Of a DNA stretch of 41,802 bases, positions 20,701 through 28,670 are shown piece after piece. Every line of letters begins with the position of its first letter. Within the stretch, counting starts at the first letter, position 1. This DNA is from Pseudoalteromonas holothuriae. GTDB lineage: Bacteria > Pseudomonadota > Gammaproteobacteria > Enterobacterales > Alteromonadaceae. The stretch lies in assembly GCF_945859825.1 (NCBI RefSeq), contig NZ_CAMAPC010000028.1, positions 1-41,802 on the forward strand. The letters are read 5' to 3'. The notes under the pieces were generated by a model, which saw only the letters and a program-made list of their open reading frames with translations, did not search any database and had not been told where the DNA came from. Position numbers and translations under genes: made by a program.

Positions 20701-23700
20701 TGCGCACTTATCTGGCCCTTAAGTATCCCAGCAAGATGATGCACTGCAGTATCTAGAAGGTCGACTTGCTCAGCTAATACTGGATGGTCTCGCCATTGTG
20801 CCGTTTTGCTTTGCCACAAAACAACAGACTCATCAATGGACATAACAACATTTTCTGTCTTAGTCGATTGCTGCAATATATTATTACTGGCTTTCCACCA
20901 TTTAGAAAGCCCATTTGACAGTGCTTCAAACTCTGTTAACTCGTTAATATGCGAAGCTAAAATTTGTATCAACACTGCTTCTATGTCAGCTAATAAGATA
21001 GGTAATTCATCAGCACGTGCCATTTTTTCCATCTTTAAAGATGGTAATTGGGCATACCAAGAAGGTGAGGTTACAAATTGCTGCTGCGCACTATGAAGTG
21101 TGTGTGATATTTGTATCGGTAACCCAAAGTGGGCTTGTTCATCGTTTAAACCATAATATGCCATCTGATAGAGATGGCTGGATAGTAAATATTCAATGGC
21201 TTGTATTGCTTGCTCAGGCTGCACGGCTTGCATTCCCTCACGTGCTAGCCAGTTACGTAGCCCTAAGGATTGCTCTGATTTATAGAACAACTCATTATAC
21301 CAGTAGCCAAGATGCATAACCTTTGTTGGCACTTGCCATTGCTGAGCCACATAATTTGCGAACTGATCAATAAAATTACACCCTGTCGCATACCCAGCTT
21401 GACCGTGAGCTCGAATAAACGCACTAATTGATGAGATAAACAATACAAAATCAAGCTGTGCATGCTTGAAAATATTCACAATATGGACGCTGGTATCTTG
21501 TTTCGCTTTAAGTGTATTTTCAAAGTCCTCGCGCGATAAACTTTGTATGCTTCTACTGTGTAACTGCATCGCACAGTGCACAATGCCGTTAACAGCACCA
21601 CACTGCTGAGTTATCGCTTCATGTGCCTGCTGCAAAGCGACTGGATCTGCCGCATCCACAGATAAATAAAAAGGTTTTGGCCCAAAGTTGGCAATGCTAT
21701 CTTGTTTTTGCTGTATGCTTTCATTTAATGCTCGACGTCCCAGCCAAATGGTTCGTGCGTTGTATTCGCGCGCAAGGTATAAGCTCAAATCATACCCAAC
21801 AGTGCCAGCCCCCCCAACAAGCAAATAGACACCATTTCTTATAAATCGACTGCTACTTATCGGATCTGGCATTACATTGATATGTCGGCGCTCAAACCAT
21901 TGGTTTGCACGACGTGACAAATAGCTTTCAGGGCGACTTTTAACCGTCGGTATTTCATCATCAAACTGCGTACCGTCATCCAAATCAATAAATTTCACGC
22001 ACCAATTTGGGTTTTCTTTAACCGCTGTACCTAACAGGCCATAGAGACCTGCTATCTGAGGAACTGCGATTTCATTTTCCAAAACAGCTTGCGCTTGCAC
22101 AGTTAAAACAATCCAATTAACGCTATTTCTATCCAAGTCACATCGCAACAAAGCTTGGACCAACTTGAGCAAACTTGTTGTTAACGGGTTTTGTGCGTAT
22201 TCGTTGTATGAGTATGTTTCAGATGAGTCTGTGGATTTGGTAATATCCAATATAATATTTTCAACAACAACATGCTCTGCCAAAGTATTAGCTAACCAAT
22301 CTACCTCTGAGTGTGGTGTAACATGTACGGGACTTGTCCCATTAATATGGCATAACAATCCATGTTCAATCGACCAACTTAAACGTAAAGATCGGCCAGA
22401 TTGCTGGTGACTATCTAATGTCGATATAGGTATCCATACTGGTGCCGAAGTGACGATCTCTTTGGTTGTATTAATATCGCTTGCGGCTTTATTTAGAGCA
22501 CGGAATGATAACCCAGCCAGACTAACCTGCAGACAGCCCTTATCATCAAACAATTCAATATTGACTTTCTGTGAACCACCCGACTCTCCAACAGGTACAA
22601 TGGTAGCTATCATCCGTTCAGTGCATGCGCCGTAAACCGTCAAATCTTGTAATGAAAAAGCTAAATTCATTGCTGTAGGAGCAGTTGATTTGTGGTGTAA
22701 CAAAAACGCACATGCTTGCGTCGCGGCATCTAAAATAAACGGATGTAAGGTATATAAATGATGAGAAGCTACAACTTCTTTAGGCACTTGCAACTTTGCC
22801 ACAGCACCACACTCGCCCACAGCAATAGAATTTAAACATTGAAAACTGCTGCCATACTCGACACCTTGCACCTTCAATTGTTCGTAAAAGTCAGCTAAGT
22901 TTTCTACCAAAAAGTTTGTTGGAGCACTGACGTCCTCAAAGCTCTTTTGCTGAGGAACAGTCGCCGACACATGCAAAATTACTTCGCCTTTGCAATGCAC
23001 TTGCTCATTTTGCTGATCATCGAGCGTACTAATCACAAATTGCACCACACCATTTTGTTTTGTGCTGATGTGAGTATGCGTGCAAACATCGTGTGAATTC
23101 ACTTGCAATGGTGCTAACCACACAATATTGCGCAAAGTGATCGTGTGCTCTGAAATTGGTAATGATTGACACACAGCCTGATATGCCATTTCTAAATAAG
23201 CCATACCGGGTAAAATCCGCCGCCCTTGGATCAAATGGTCACGTAACTCAAGCTCATTTCCTGTAAACAAAGTTCTAAAGCACTGTTTGCCCAATGTAGA
23301 CACATTTTGCTGCAGTAACGGGTGCAAAGAATTAAGCTTCGTCACTTGAGTATGCTCTTTAGCTTGATACTTAGTAGTGTGTGCAATAAAATAGGATTCT
23401 TTGGCAAAGCAATAAGTTGGTAACTTAAAGCGAGTAAAGATAGTGTTTAAGTAAAGTGTTTGCCAAGGTATATGTACACCTTCAATCCATGCCTTAGCTG
23501 ACGCTAAAGCTAACTCACGTTCGATCACACCATTTACAACTGACTGTGGCCATAAATCGAAAGATTGCGCTTGGGCATTGCTATTTAATAGGCTATGACC
23601 ATAAAACAGACCAGCAGATGACAAACCGTTATTGTTATGCGTATTTAGGTAATGCTCGAGTATTGTTTTAAGTTGCACGATAGACTCCACCACCACAGCC

Positions 23701-26700
23701 AATCGAAACTCTAACGCTTCCTTATCTAACTGGCTGCTAAGTGCAATTGAGCGCAACTGACCATCACAATACATGTCTTCTTTACTTGATATTTCATCCA
23801 ACCAAACTCGTACTTGGCGCTTTAACGCTGCTTCATCCTTTGCTGATATCAAAATGACTACAGGAAAAGCTTTGCTGACCTTTTCCTTAATAGGCGGAAG
23901 TACCTCATTTATGTACTCTTCAACTACCACATGGGCATTTGCCCCCCCGGCACCAAATGAAGAAATACCTGAACGCCTTTGTGGCAAAGCCTCATCATTA
24001 TGCCAAGGTTCAAGGTGTTGCTGCACGCTAAATGGTGAGCTCGCGAAATCAATATCTGGATTAAGTTGTGAGGAGTGCAAAGAGGGAACTAACTGCTTGT
24101 GTCGTAATTGCAATAACACTTTTGTCAAAGATGCGATTCCTGCTGCACTTTCTAAATGCCCAATATTGGACTTCACAGCACCGATTGCACAATGGCTATG
24201 TTCAGCGCTGCTAAACGCTTTTTGTAGCCCAGAAATCTCTATCGGGTCCCCCAAAGAAGTACCCGTACCATGAGCCTCAATGTAAGAAATAGTTTGTGGT
24301 TCAACCCCTGCGTTTGCAAGAGCATTACGTATTACATTCGCTTGAGCATTAGGGTTTGGTACCGTAAATCCATTGGCTCGGCCACCATGATTCAACGCCG
24401 TACCTTTAATAATACCATACACATGTCGACCTTCAGCTTGGGCCATGCTAAGTGGAACCAATACAACCGCTCCAACACCCTCACCCGGTATATATCCTTC
24501 GCCACCTTTTCCAAAGCTCTTACAATACCCTTGCTGCGAAATAAACTGCCCTTGGCTGAGCAATAAGTACTTGTTGGGGTGCAACAAGGTGTTTACCCCC
24601 CCAATAATAGCCATTTCAATTTCTTTATTTTTAATAGCGTTACATGCCAAATGCAGTGCACTAAGAGAAGACGAACACATGGTATCAATAGCCATGCTAG
24701 GGCCATCTAAGTTGAAAAAGTGTGACACCCTGTTGGCAATTGAAGCAGGGCTGCCAGGTAAGGCTACACTACCAACTTCTGCAAGCTCACCAAACATCTG
24801 GTACTCTAGGTACATGGTGCCAACATATACACCGGTATTATTACTAATGGTTTGTCGAGTATAACCAGCATCTTCTACAGCATGATATGCTGTCTGTAAA
24901 AATAGCCTTTCTTGTGGTTCAAGAAACTTGGCTTCACGCGGTGAAATATTAAAAAATAGCGGGTCAAACTCATAAACCCCTGACATAAATCCACCATGAT
25001 TACTATGTATCTTGCCTATCGAAGCTTTTTTACTGTCAAAAAATAGAGAGTTGTCCCATCGCTCTTCCGGGATCTGCGATATACAGTCTCGCCCTTGCAC
25101 TAAATTTTGCCAAAAATCGGCAAGTGAATCAGCCATTGGATAGCGTCCAGCTAGCCCAACTACAGCAACGCTATCTTGGCTTTCTATACAATTTTTAGGC
25201 TCCGTAACAAGTTTTGCTACCGATAAAGAAGAGGTAAAATCTTCTTTTGATTTTTCAATAAGTAGAGAGTCTTTCTTGTGGTCAAACTCAACACTATCCG
25301 ATGCCATCTTTGAAGCCGCAACAGATGCTCTAGTACTCTCTATGTTTGTCACCCACGCGCGACTATTTTGTTGATGGTTAAGAGCAAAATATTCCGCCAG
25401 TTCAGATAAGGTTTGATATTCAAAAAACAGCGTTTTTGGCAAAGCACCAAATGTCTTCTCTAGCTGGCTTGTGATCTCCATCACTTTTACCGAGTCGATA
25501 CCAAATTTTTCAAATAAAACATCGTCTTTGATACGATCTGTAGAAAGTTTGGTAACACTGCTGAGTATCTCTCTAAGGGCTTTTTTCAGTGCTGTTATAT
25601 GTTCAGATACAGGCAACTCTTTATGTTCTGTCTCAGAAGAGACGTTCAGTGTTGACGACGTACTGAACGACCTACTTTGTGTAGGGTGCTGTGAATTTTC
25701 AAGAATAAACTGTTGTGTTACTTGCTCATCATAGGTATTAACGAAATAATTTACCAAATCATTTACTGTCTGATATTCAAAGAACAAAGTTCTAGGTAAA
25801 GCACCAAAATTAGTTTCTAACGCATGAGTGACCTCCATCACTTTTACCGAATCCAAACCATATTTTTCAAGTAACACATCGTTTTCGATTCTCTGCAATG
25901 GCAGTTTAGTAACATCTGCCAGCAGTTTACGTAAATAATTGCTCAATGACGTAGCAATATCATCGTTGTCTGAAGATACGGACAATATCGGTTGTGTATC
26001 TATTTGGTCAGAGATGCTTTCAGTCAATATGGCATCACTCTCAGCTGAAGCCAGAACCAGTTTAGAGACTTGCTCCTCATATCTTTTCAAAAGGTAGTTA
26101 GCCATCTCATCCACAGTTTGATACTCAAAAAACAATGTTTTTGATTGAGTTCCAAAAGTGTTCTCAAGTAATGCTGTTAACTCAACAATTTTTACCGAAT
26201 CCAAACCATACTTTTCAAACAATACATCATCTTCTAGTCTAGCGCTCGACAGCTTTGTTACTTTGGCAATCAACGTCTTGAGATAATTTCTTATAAAATG
26301 GCCTTTATTCAAGTCAACTGATATACCATGTAAGGCGGCTGATGTAGCCTGTGGTAACTCAGGTGACGACGAATGTACTTGTTCACCCTCCTTCATATCC
26401 ACATGAGGTACAACTAAAACCTGACTAGCCTCTAACAACATTGCATTATGGAAAACTTGAAGTGCAGTCTCTGTTTCTAATGGCTCTACACCCTGCTTTT
26501 TTAACACTGATAACATTTGCGCGGTAGCTTGCATGCCTCCATCTCGCCATAAAGGCCATGCTATAGAGAGGCTTTGACCATAACGCTTTTTGCGTGACAC
26601 CAAGTCATTTCGTTCATGCATAAAGCCATCAACGAAGCCATTGGCAGCTGAATAGTCGCTTTGGCCCATATTCCCAGCTACACCACTAACTGACGTAAAT

Positions 26701-28580
26701 GCCACAAAAAAATCCAGTGGTTCAGAGGCCGTTTGCGCATCAAGATTTAATATACCATTTACTTTGGGGGCAAACACTTCGCTAACTTCTTGTGAGGACT
26801 TATTGCTCAGCAGGCTATCTTGAATAACTCCAGCACAATGAATAACACCTTTGATCTCACCAAAATTGGCTCGAACCTTTTCTATAGCTGCGGCAAGCTC
26901 TGGTGCGCTGCCAATATCCAACGATTCATAGTGAACACGAGTACCCTTAAGGCTGAGCTCAGTAAAGAAGGGTAGCATCTCATCGTTAAATGGCCGAGTG
27001 CCAAGCAATATGAGATTTATATTATTGTTTAAAGAGACTAAATAACGCGAAATATGACGACCTATTCCGCCAAGGCCACCAACCACCAAATATGTACCAC
27101 GTGCTTTGAGTAATTGCTCTGTATTATTCGCCTGATGCGCAATGCAATCTTGCCAATGTAATATATGCCGCTGTTCTCCTTGATACTGTACGTATCCCGT
27201 CTCTTTGTGATGTTGATTTTCTGCTAAATACTGATCAATTAAATTTGAGCTCGTTTTTTCTTCAATAACAATTACTTGGCCAAAAAATCCGGGGATTTCC
27301 TTTTTTGCACTTGCCAACAACCCACTGATACCCGAATGAATTGATCTTGCACAATTGTGCGTCAATAAAACTTGTAGTAACAATGGCGTCGTATCGCTGC
27401 ATGCTATAGCCATGTCATTTATTTTCGCTTTTATGCTTTCAAAACAGTGATGGAATTGCTGTGCTCTTTGCTGCCAAGTAGTAGTTTGCTGTAACTCTAT
27501 GTGCTGAACTTGATGGCCCAATTGTGTCAGGTGTACTTTATGTTCGTTCAAACCAAGCAATAATGCGTATGTCGTTGACAATGGCGGAGCTATCTCATCG
27601 CTTGGTGAAATTTGCCACTGAGGTACATAAATGTGAGGTGTAGTACTTTGCTTAATCGCTCTGATCATCAAACCTTTAAGCTTCAACGCCAGACGTCCAC
27701 TCATATCACAAACCGCTAAATCGAATCTATCTTTACCTGTTGACTGAACCCATACCTGCATTTGACTTTCAAAAGGGAAGTACTGCTGGCAAAAGGAAAA
27801 CGTGAATGGCACTTTTGGGATATTGTCTTGTTCACCATAAAAGCCCACACATGCTTGTAATGCTGCATCCATTAAGCTGGGGGTTAAACGCAATCTACCA
27901 GGGTAGAAGCCTTTTTGATCAGGGTCCTGCAAACGAGCAATCACGCCTTCATCACCACGCGCCAACTCAACTATGGCCTGTTGGGATGGACCATAAAAAA
28001 TCCCTCTTTGAGAAAACTGCTGGTAACATTGCTCACCACTAAGCACTTTTTTACATTGGGTACGTTTTTGCGATAAATCTATGATTTCAGGCTCTACACC
28101 TGCACAGATACGAGCATCACCCTGACAATGAATTACACGTTGACTCTGAAGCTCGCTTGATAACTCAAAGCGCAAACGCTTTTCATCACTTAAATCTAGA
28201 GTGAGTGAAACTTTCAAGCCTCCTTGCTGGAAAACAACAGGCGCGAGCCATATAAAATCCAACAATTGAACCGGCAGTTCGTCATTTATTTGAAACGCAT
28301 CTAATATTGCACTTTGTATGATTTCCAAAAATAACACACCAGGTAGAATGTGTTGCCCTTGTACTTGATGATCAGCAACATAAGGCTCATGTCCACTAAA
28401 ATAGCCTTGATAATGTATTGTATTTTGCGCTTCATCCCAAAGTAACTGCAAAAACGGGTGTGGCTGCCTAATTGGCTCAAGCTGTGCTCTGCTTAGTAAC
28501 TTTTTTGCTTCCGTAAGAGAAAGTTGTTGTTCCTTTAGCTGCCTTAAAATAAAACGCTTTATCTTATTATTCTTATCCAT
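12039..28580 (-). CDS. trans-AT polyketide synthase, gene C: DH-KR-ACP3-KS-DH-KR-cMT-ACP-KS-oMT-KR-ACP2-KS-DH
   Basis: 5513-residue megasynthase subunit. Domains: N-terminal docking helix pair (1-32), DH (38-309), KR (314-731), three ACPs in a row (758-834, 876-953, 994-1069), KS (1134-1557, Cys1302), DH (1746-2034), KR (2044-2494), C-MT (2524-2864), ACP (2897-2974), KS (3004-3416, Cys3161), O-methyltransferase (3611-3881), KR (3931-4361), two ACPs (4381-4457, 4491-4564), KS (4606-5022, Cys4766), DH (5194-5489). All three KSs keep Cys-His-His, and all three DHs keep His and Asp. The start is the only ATG near the docking sequence, 16 bp after gene B's stop, without a clear Shine-Dalgarno. The protein takes its substrate from gene B's last KS and ends after a DH whose partner KR is encoded by gene D. 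No AT domain anywhere. Confidence 0.97.
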   Translation of the reverse strand: MDKNNKIKRFILRQLKEQQLSLTEAKKLLSRAQLEPIRQPHPFLQLLWDEAQNTIHYQGYFSGHEPYVADHQVQGQHILPGVLFLEIIQSAILDAFQINDELPVQLLDFIWLAPVVFQQGGLKVSLTLDLSDEKRLRFELSSELQSQRVIHCQGDARICAGVEPEIIDLSQKRTQCKKVLSGEQCYQQFSQRGIFYGPSQQAIVELARGDEGVIARLQDPDQKGFYPGRLRLTPSLMDAALQACVGFYGEQDNIPKVPFTFSFCQQYFPFESQMQVWVQSTGKDRFDLAVCDMSGRLALKLKGLMIRAIKQSTTPHIYVPQWQISPSDEIAPPLSTTYALLLGLNEHKVHLTQLGHQVQHIELQQTTTWQQRAQQFHHCFESIKAKINDMAIACSDTTPLLLQVLLTHNCARSIHSGISGLLASAKKEIPGFFGQVIVIEEKTSSNLIDQYLAENQHHKETGYVQYQGEQRHILHWQDCIAHQANNTEQLLKARGTYLVVGGLGGIGRHISRYLVSLNNNINLILLGTRPFNDEMLPFFTELSLKGTRVHYESLDIGSAPELAAAIEKVRANFGEIKGVIHCAGVIQDSLLSNKSSQEVSEVFAPKVNGILNLDAQTASEPLDFFVAFTSVSGVAGNMGQSDYSAANGFVDGFMHERNDLVSRKKRYGQSLSIAWPLWRDGGMQATAQMLSVLKKQGVEPLETETALQVFHNAMLLEASQVLVVPHVDMKEGEQVHSSSPELPQATSAALHGISVDLNKGHFIRNYLKTLIAKVTKLSSARLEDDVLFEKYGLDSVKIVELTALLENTFGTQSKTLFFEYQTVDEMANYLLKRYEEQVSKLVLASAESDAILTESISDQIDTQPILSVSSDNDDIATSLSNYLRKLLADVTKLPLQRIENDVLLEKYGLDSVKVMEVTHALETNFGALPRTLFFEYQTVNDLVNYFVNTYDEQVTQQFILENSQHPTQSRSFSTSSTLNVSSETEHKELPVSEHITALKKALREILSSVTKLSTDRIKDDVLFEKFGIDSVKVMEITSQLEKTFGALPKTLFFEYQTLSELAEYFALNHQQNSRAWVTNIESTRASVAASKMASDSVEFDHKKDSLLIEKSKEDFTSSLSVAKLVTEPKNCIESQDSVAVVGLAGRYPMADSLADFWQNLVQGRDCISQIPEERWDNSLFFDSKKASIGKIHSNHGGFMSGVYEFDPLFFNISPREAKFLEPQERLFLQTAYHAVEDAGYTRQTISNNTGVYVGTMYLEYQMFGELAEVGSVALPGSPASIANRVSHFFNLDGPSMAIDTMCSSSLSALHLACNAIKNKEIEMAIIGGVNTLLHPNKYLLLSQGQFISQQGYCKSFGKGGEGYIPGEGVGAVVLVPLSMAQAEGRHVYGIIKGTALNHGGRANGFTVPNPNAQANVIRNALANAGVEPQTISYIEAHGTGTSLGDPIEISGLQKAFSSAEHSHCAIGAVKSNIGHLESAAGIASLTKVLLQLRHKQLVPSLHSSQLNPDIDFASSPFSVQQHLEPWHNDEALPQRRSGISSFGAGGANAHVVVEEYINEVLPPIKEKVSKAFPVVILISAKDEAALKRQVRVWLDEISSKEDMYCDGQLRSIALSSQLDKEALEFRLAVVVESIVQLKTILEHYLNTHNNNGLSSAGLFYGHSLLNSNAQAQSFDLWPQSVVNGVIERELALASAKAWIEGVHIPWQTLYLNTIFTRFKLPTYCFAKESYFIAHTTKYQAKEHTQVTKLNSLHPLLQQNVSTLGKQCFRTLFTGNELELRDHLIQGRRILPGMAYLEMAYQAVCQSLPISEHTITLRNIVWLAPLQVNSHDVCTHTHISTKQNGVVQFVISTLDDQQNEQVHCKGEVILHVSATVPQQKSFEDVSAPTNFLVENLADFYEQLKVQGVEYGSSFQCLNSIAVGECGAVAKLQVPKEVVASHHLYTLHPFILDAATQACAFLLHHKSTAPTAMNLAFSLQDLTVYGACTERMIATIVPVGESGGSQKVNIELFDDKGCLQVSLAGLSFRALNKAASDINTTKEIVTSAPVWIPISTLDSHQQSGRSLRLSWSIEHGLLCHINGTSPVHVTPHSEVDWLANTLAEHVVVENIILDITKSTDSSETYSYNEYAQNPLTTSLLKLVQALLRCDLDRNSVNWIVLTVQAQAVLENEIAVPQIAGLYGLLGTAVKENPNWCVKFIDLDDGTQFDDEIPTVKSRPESYLSRRANQWFERRHINVMPDPISSSRFIRNGVYLLVGGAGTVGYDLSLYLAREYNARTIWLGRRALNESIQQKQDSIANFGPKPFYLSVDAADPVALQQAHEAITQQCGAVNGIVHCAMQLHSRSIQSLSREDFENTLKAKQDTSVHIVNIFKHAQLDFVLFISSISAFIRAHGQAGYATGCNFIDQFANYVAQQWQVPTKVMHLGYWYNELFYKSEQSLGLRNWLAREGMQAVQPEQAIQAIEYLLSSHLYQMAYYGLNDEQAHFGLPIQISHTLHSAQQQFVTSPSWYAQLPSLKMEKMARADELPILLADIEAVLIQILASHINELTEFEALSNGLSKWWKASNNILQQSTKTENVVMSIDESVVLWQSKTAQWRDHPVLAEQVDLLDTAVHHLAGILKGQISAQQVLFPKSDIAMLERVYQDSPSARFYNQLLSTAVVKAIEFKLSESVSEGKQAGFRILEIGAGTGGTTSAVLHELAKHGFNVELYDFTDISKVFLDHAKRKYVANYPYVKTRILDIERDPSVQGIETGSYDIVIASNVLHATKDIRNTLFNSQALLKSGGILLLNEINDASILSHMTFGLTEGWWRFDDVDMRLEGSPALSFSHWQNVLSQTHFRDIKLLGVQQDSMGQQVICAHSNGLYLTSNEDIKHSPSIAYDAVVDGDPVEVSREQKDGRALLAVVVEQVTQALDIEPERFDMHRPFSEFGLDSILGVSVTENINQALDIALNPTDLFDYATASQLTEFIERQFAPSVGLIQQHIKGTDGVQPDITFATEHSILPDALNEIAIIGMSGCFPGAEDVESLWRNIQTKANCLNSLSSFAQRMTGNETFEQSDITAGFLESIQEFDPLFFNITPREAAAMSPNQRLLMQQSWKALEDAGYDPTQLKQHKLGIFVGAEPAGFASESFTGSSDAIVASRMAYFLDTNGPALVVNTGCSSSAVAIHLGAESLRSKDSDMVLAAGAFAQLSSSGLSMLAQIGMLSPSGKCRTFDHHADGTVLSEAVAVVVLKRLMDAERDGDIIHAVLAASGINQDGTSNGITAPNGRAQQSLITDTYKKFAINPEHISYVEAHGTGTPLGDPVEIKALKRAFSEFTGKSAFCALGSIKPDIGHTSSASGVTGLIKVLLALKHQSLPSLNHFSKLNPAIELAGSAFYISEHHQHWQANDGQRMAAINSFGHSGTNVHLVVKDYTKKQNRGVSLPDNTMNNKVIIPISAKKVPQLKLYAERLLSHVNELRHTSVQHVDTALLSIAYTLQTGRAQFAHRAAFIVRSLDDLAQQLELYINVGHGETASANNASLTKEQIFADLQHYYETHPVDVVNQWLAGNAFNWQSIYGPIKPAKMQLPTYVFEKRNMDLDIRTEQQNMLKNSVVEEVKPTQTVAKKYTNKATEFYSLGAEPSSTEFREEYLTFAPFFERRKGFSMTSFFLGLPMEQAERDMVLVKQRELRQVLFFKENFSQLNHVLDIGCGHGTDVIQLAALYPNLKVSGYTITGSQAQLGNERINRQGLSEQANIYHRDSSSDPFPNKYDLVFGIEVTFHIRNKQGVFDNIANALHEGGRLVLMDYISHLRGEIRDPNVEVTIPTLQTWADVLAEAGLAVVENIDVSQEIANFLYDPQLEDNIADLQEVAQSTLRNYANQSISLEQGWISYCLIKIEKNTHMSFAQRQESNIRALKQSMSYADAVAQMHTLGEPPYPKSQPVFAKQSKRSYVGELALYQPQLETLSVQASRSLTQPVLVLLAPELAQYASELSATSHLVEEYLILDHFDFESAHLAKTAIEKTLRILQKRIKQHGRGLNIKLILTRRHELAVHACYAAMLKTISIESTNIDCQTIYVGNANSHLDLLNALESGQNHLDCKELHYAPEQPLATRILKQSTLIDNLYFSLEKGRQQSWADAGVYLITGGLGGIGQTFAKEILTTTQRAVVILVGRAPLDTQRLAKLKPYAHYGDRIQYESCDVADANQVERLIQSIESKFGVLSGVIHSAGLTNDGAFIGKQWSQVDEVLRAKIDGTINLDLSTRHSQLAFFAVFTSISGYFGNAGQADYALANAFADNYITHRRTQTNVGHSIAIAWPHWLSGNLHLEASVASVAQQLGLSSLHSQEGLAAFYHALANEGGCYVVFKADLKKLTSGYLRHYFDAQQIEPDSAPTDIDHATHENVIQAVVDVFQQVLYLNQEDLSADSQFIEMGIDSINAVQVTEGINQKFSLSLPTSIMFEFDCIAKVAAYVAEHTTQSIAFSTPDIDEDLAHVLTQPSNILNTAEKTLADIITYLESLFAEVFGLSHGEFDRNSSFQSFGLTSINAIELIEAINQRCDSHLPTSIIFECDCILSLANYMQSQGIAPQKSQTQSQQSASATAQTPEQVEHMGPTFASLATGEATSGVAIIGMACCAGGVKDLDELWQTVQTQTVKTDVVKDVQWLEFFQQYCPDLGPLNYGAMQNLEQFDAAFFNISIREAEAMDAAQRIMLEQCYLAIEDSGYAAEQLRGKRVGTFIGSMGSTPSAADMSHHSMLGTETSVLAGRVAHFFDFSGPALVVNTACSSSLVAVDMAYNKLIQGQIDLALAGGITIYTHPSAFVSMQRANMLSKSGACRPFDNAADGILVGDGAGIVILKRLQDALKDKDDIYSVIRASGTNHDGRASAITTPSFLAQSALIQEVYRSAHIKADNIQYIEAHGTGTKLGDPVEIHALTDAYMQFTQRKQFCAVGSLKANLGHTSAASGVLSLIKVSLALQHKLIPASANFNVENQHIDFKSSPVYVNDRVQKWPLNDEQSRLAAISSFGFSGTNVHLVVEQAKDIGVDLTQANGPIVLSAQTMTELRLQALQLKLFLQKNQNKFETPSLFARVCYTLQTGREHLPARLALIASDVKVLLAKLERFINVGSDDAIGIICDVCDDTCAALSERGIDYENAQAIANAWVRGECINWLRLYSSAIPGRVHLPGYTFANDKRLAVTKLVASNSNKSSQVTKHLDHPMLQRNESKFGCQVFCSDYSGSEHFIADHQVGGHKILPATAHLEMAFAAFKQSLPISEDALVISITNVTWRIPVVIDEPLKVNITITPVANKNSYEFQIGQHNLNGEKDVSACVKGLLTTDVLSRPFIDLEQLLSQQTLQLHQGQTLYDIFEQGNIHYGQSHRCISEYYTLPHSSDSVLAKLTLAEEVSEQLKVYSIHPGILDAAIQASVALVLPTIGNMRSEEMKLALPYSAERITVYEKCQKQMWAYIRYNKNNGTRMGLQQLDIDLCNSFGKVCIAIKGLTSKIPTNKQSEYKQPDKKEHQWYKGDMEVDA
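14890..15440 (-). repeat. Tandem ACP pair of module 6, second with GLTS motif
   Basis: The first ACP has the normal GIDSINAVQV around 15325-15342. The second reads GLTSINAIEL at about 14999-15020, so the near-invariant Asp before the phosphopantetheine Ser is Thr while the Ser is kept. Both share LPTSI[MI]FE and CDCI-type sequences and are duplicates. Neither has the beta-branching Trp. The Asp contributes to phosphopantetheinyl transferase recognition in the family, so the second copy may be loaded poorly. Confidence 0.85.
16940..17750 (-). other. O-methyltransferase domain (oMT) of module 6
   Basis: A SAM-dependent methyltransferase of about 270 residues, distinct from the three C-MTs in the window. 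Its SAM loop is VLDIGCGHGTDVIQ (17480-17525), followed by GYTITGSQAQLGNERI and a VFGIEVTFH stretch. It starts FYSLGAEPSSTEF and carries RELRQVLFFKENF just before the SAM loop. I recognise this arrangement, between KS and KR, from the oMT domains of trans-AT synthases that methylate beta-hydroxyl groups. The C-MTs instead share LE[VI]GAGTG and NVxHAT and sit between KR and ACP. Confidence 0.8.
19660..25180 (-). other. Module 5: KS-DH-KR-cMT-ACP
   Basis: A complete module in gene C, predicted to make an alpha-methyl double bond. The KS (25180-23910) has Cys codon 24677-24675 in DTMCSSSL and an LEYQMFG segment like module 4's KS, consistent with an olefinic substrate. The DH (23345-22480) has RDHLIQGRRILPG and ILDAATQ. 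The KR (22450-21100) has GGAGTVG, FISSIS and Tyr in GYATGC (Asn replaced by Cys), and lacks the B-type Asp. The C-MT (21010-19990) has LEIGAGTGGTTS at about 20505-20550 and NVLHAT. The ACP (19890-19660) is GLDSILGV. Confidence 0.9.
25375..26310 (-). repeat. Three tandem ACP repeats
   Basis: Three homologous ACP units with phosphopantetheine Ser codons at 26198-26196, 25850-25848 and 25493-25491, that is 348 and 357 bp apart. All read G-[LI]-DSVK and end in LFFEYQT. The copies share long, nearly identical nucleotide runs but differ clearly in their linkers, so they look like real duplications and not an assembly error. None has the Trp six residues after the Ser that marks beta-branching ACPs. 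Confidence 0.9.
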
Positions 28581-28670
28581 AATACAAATACACTACTCAA
28601 ATTTTTTGTAACGCCTCATCAAGGCTCATACTGCCATTCGCAATCCCCTGCAACATACGATCTAATTCTT
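28485..28670 (-). other. Matching docking motifs at the B/C protein junction
   Basis: Gene B ends with LQGIANGSMSLDEALQKI and gene C begins, after a basic Asn/Lys-rich start, with LRQLKEQQLSLTEAKKLL. Both fit the short pattern L-x-x-[IL]-x-x-x-x-[ML]-S-L-x-E-A-x-x-[LI] seen at protein ends in trans-AT synthases, where such helices hold consecutive subunits together. The 16-bp gap between the genes (TAGTGTATTTGTATT before the ATG) has no obvious Shine-Dalgarno. Confidence 0.65.

Noticed and set aside
23773..24273. 166-aa plus-strand open frame, and dozens of similar short plus-strand frames
   Set aside because: They lie opposite conserved PKS domains (this one opposite KS5), have no recognisable domain, and are shadows of the minus-strand genes.
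25375..26310. Triple ACP as an assembly duplication
   Set aside because: The copies and their linkers differ clearly at many positions and the spacing is unequal.
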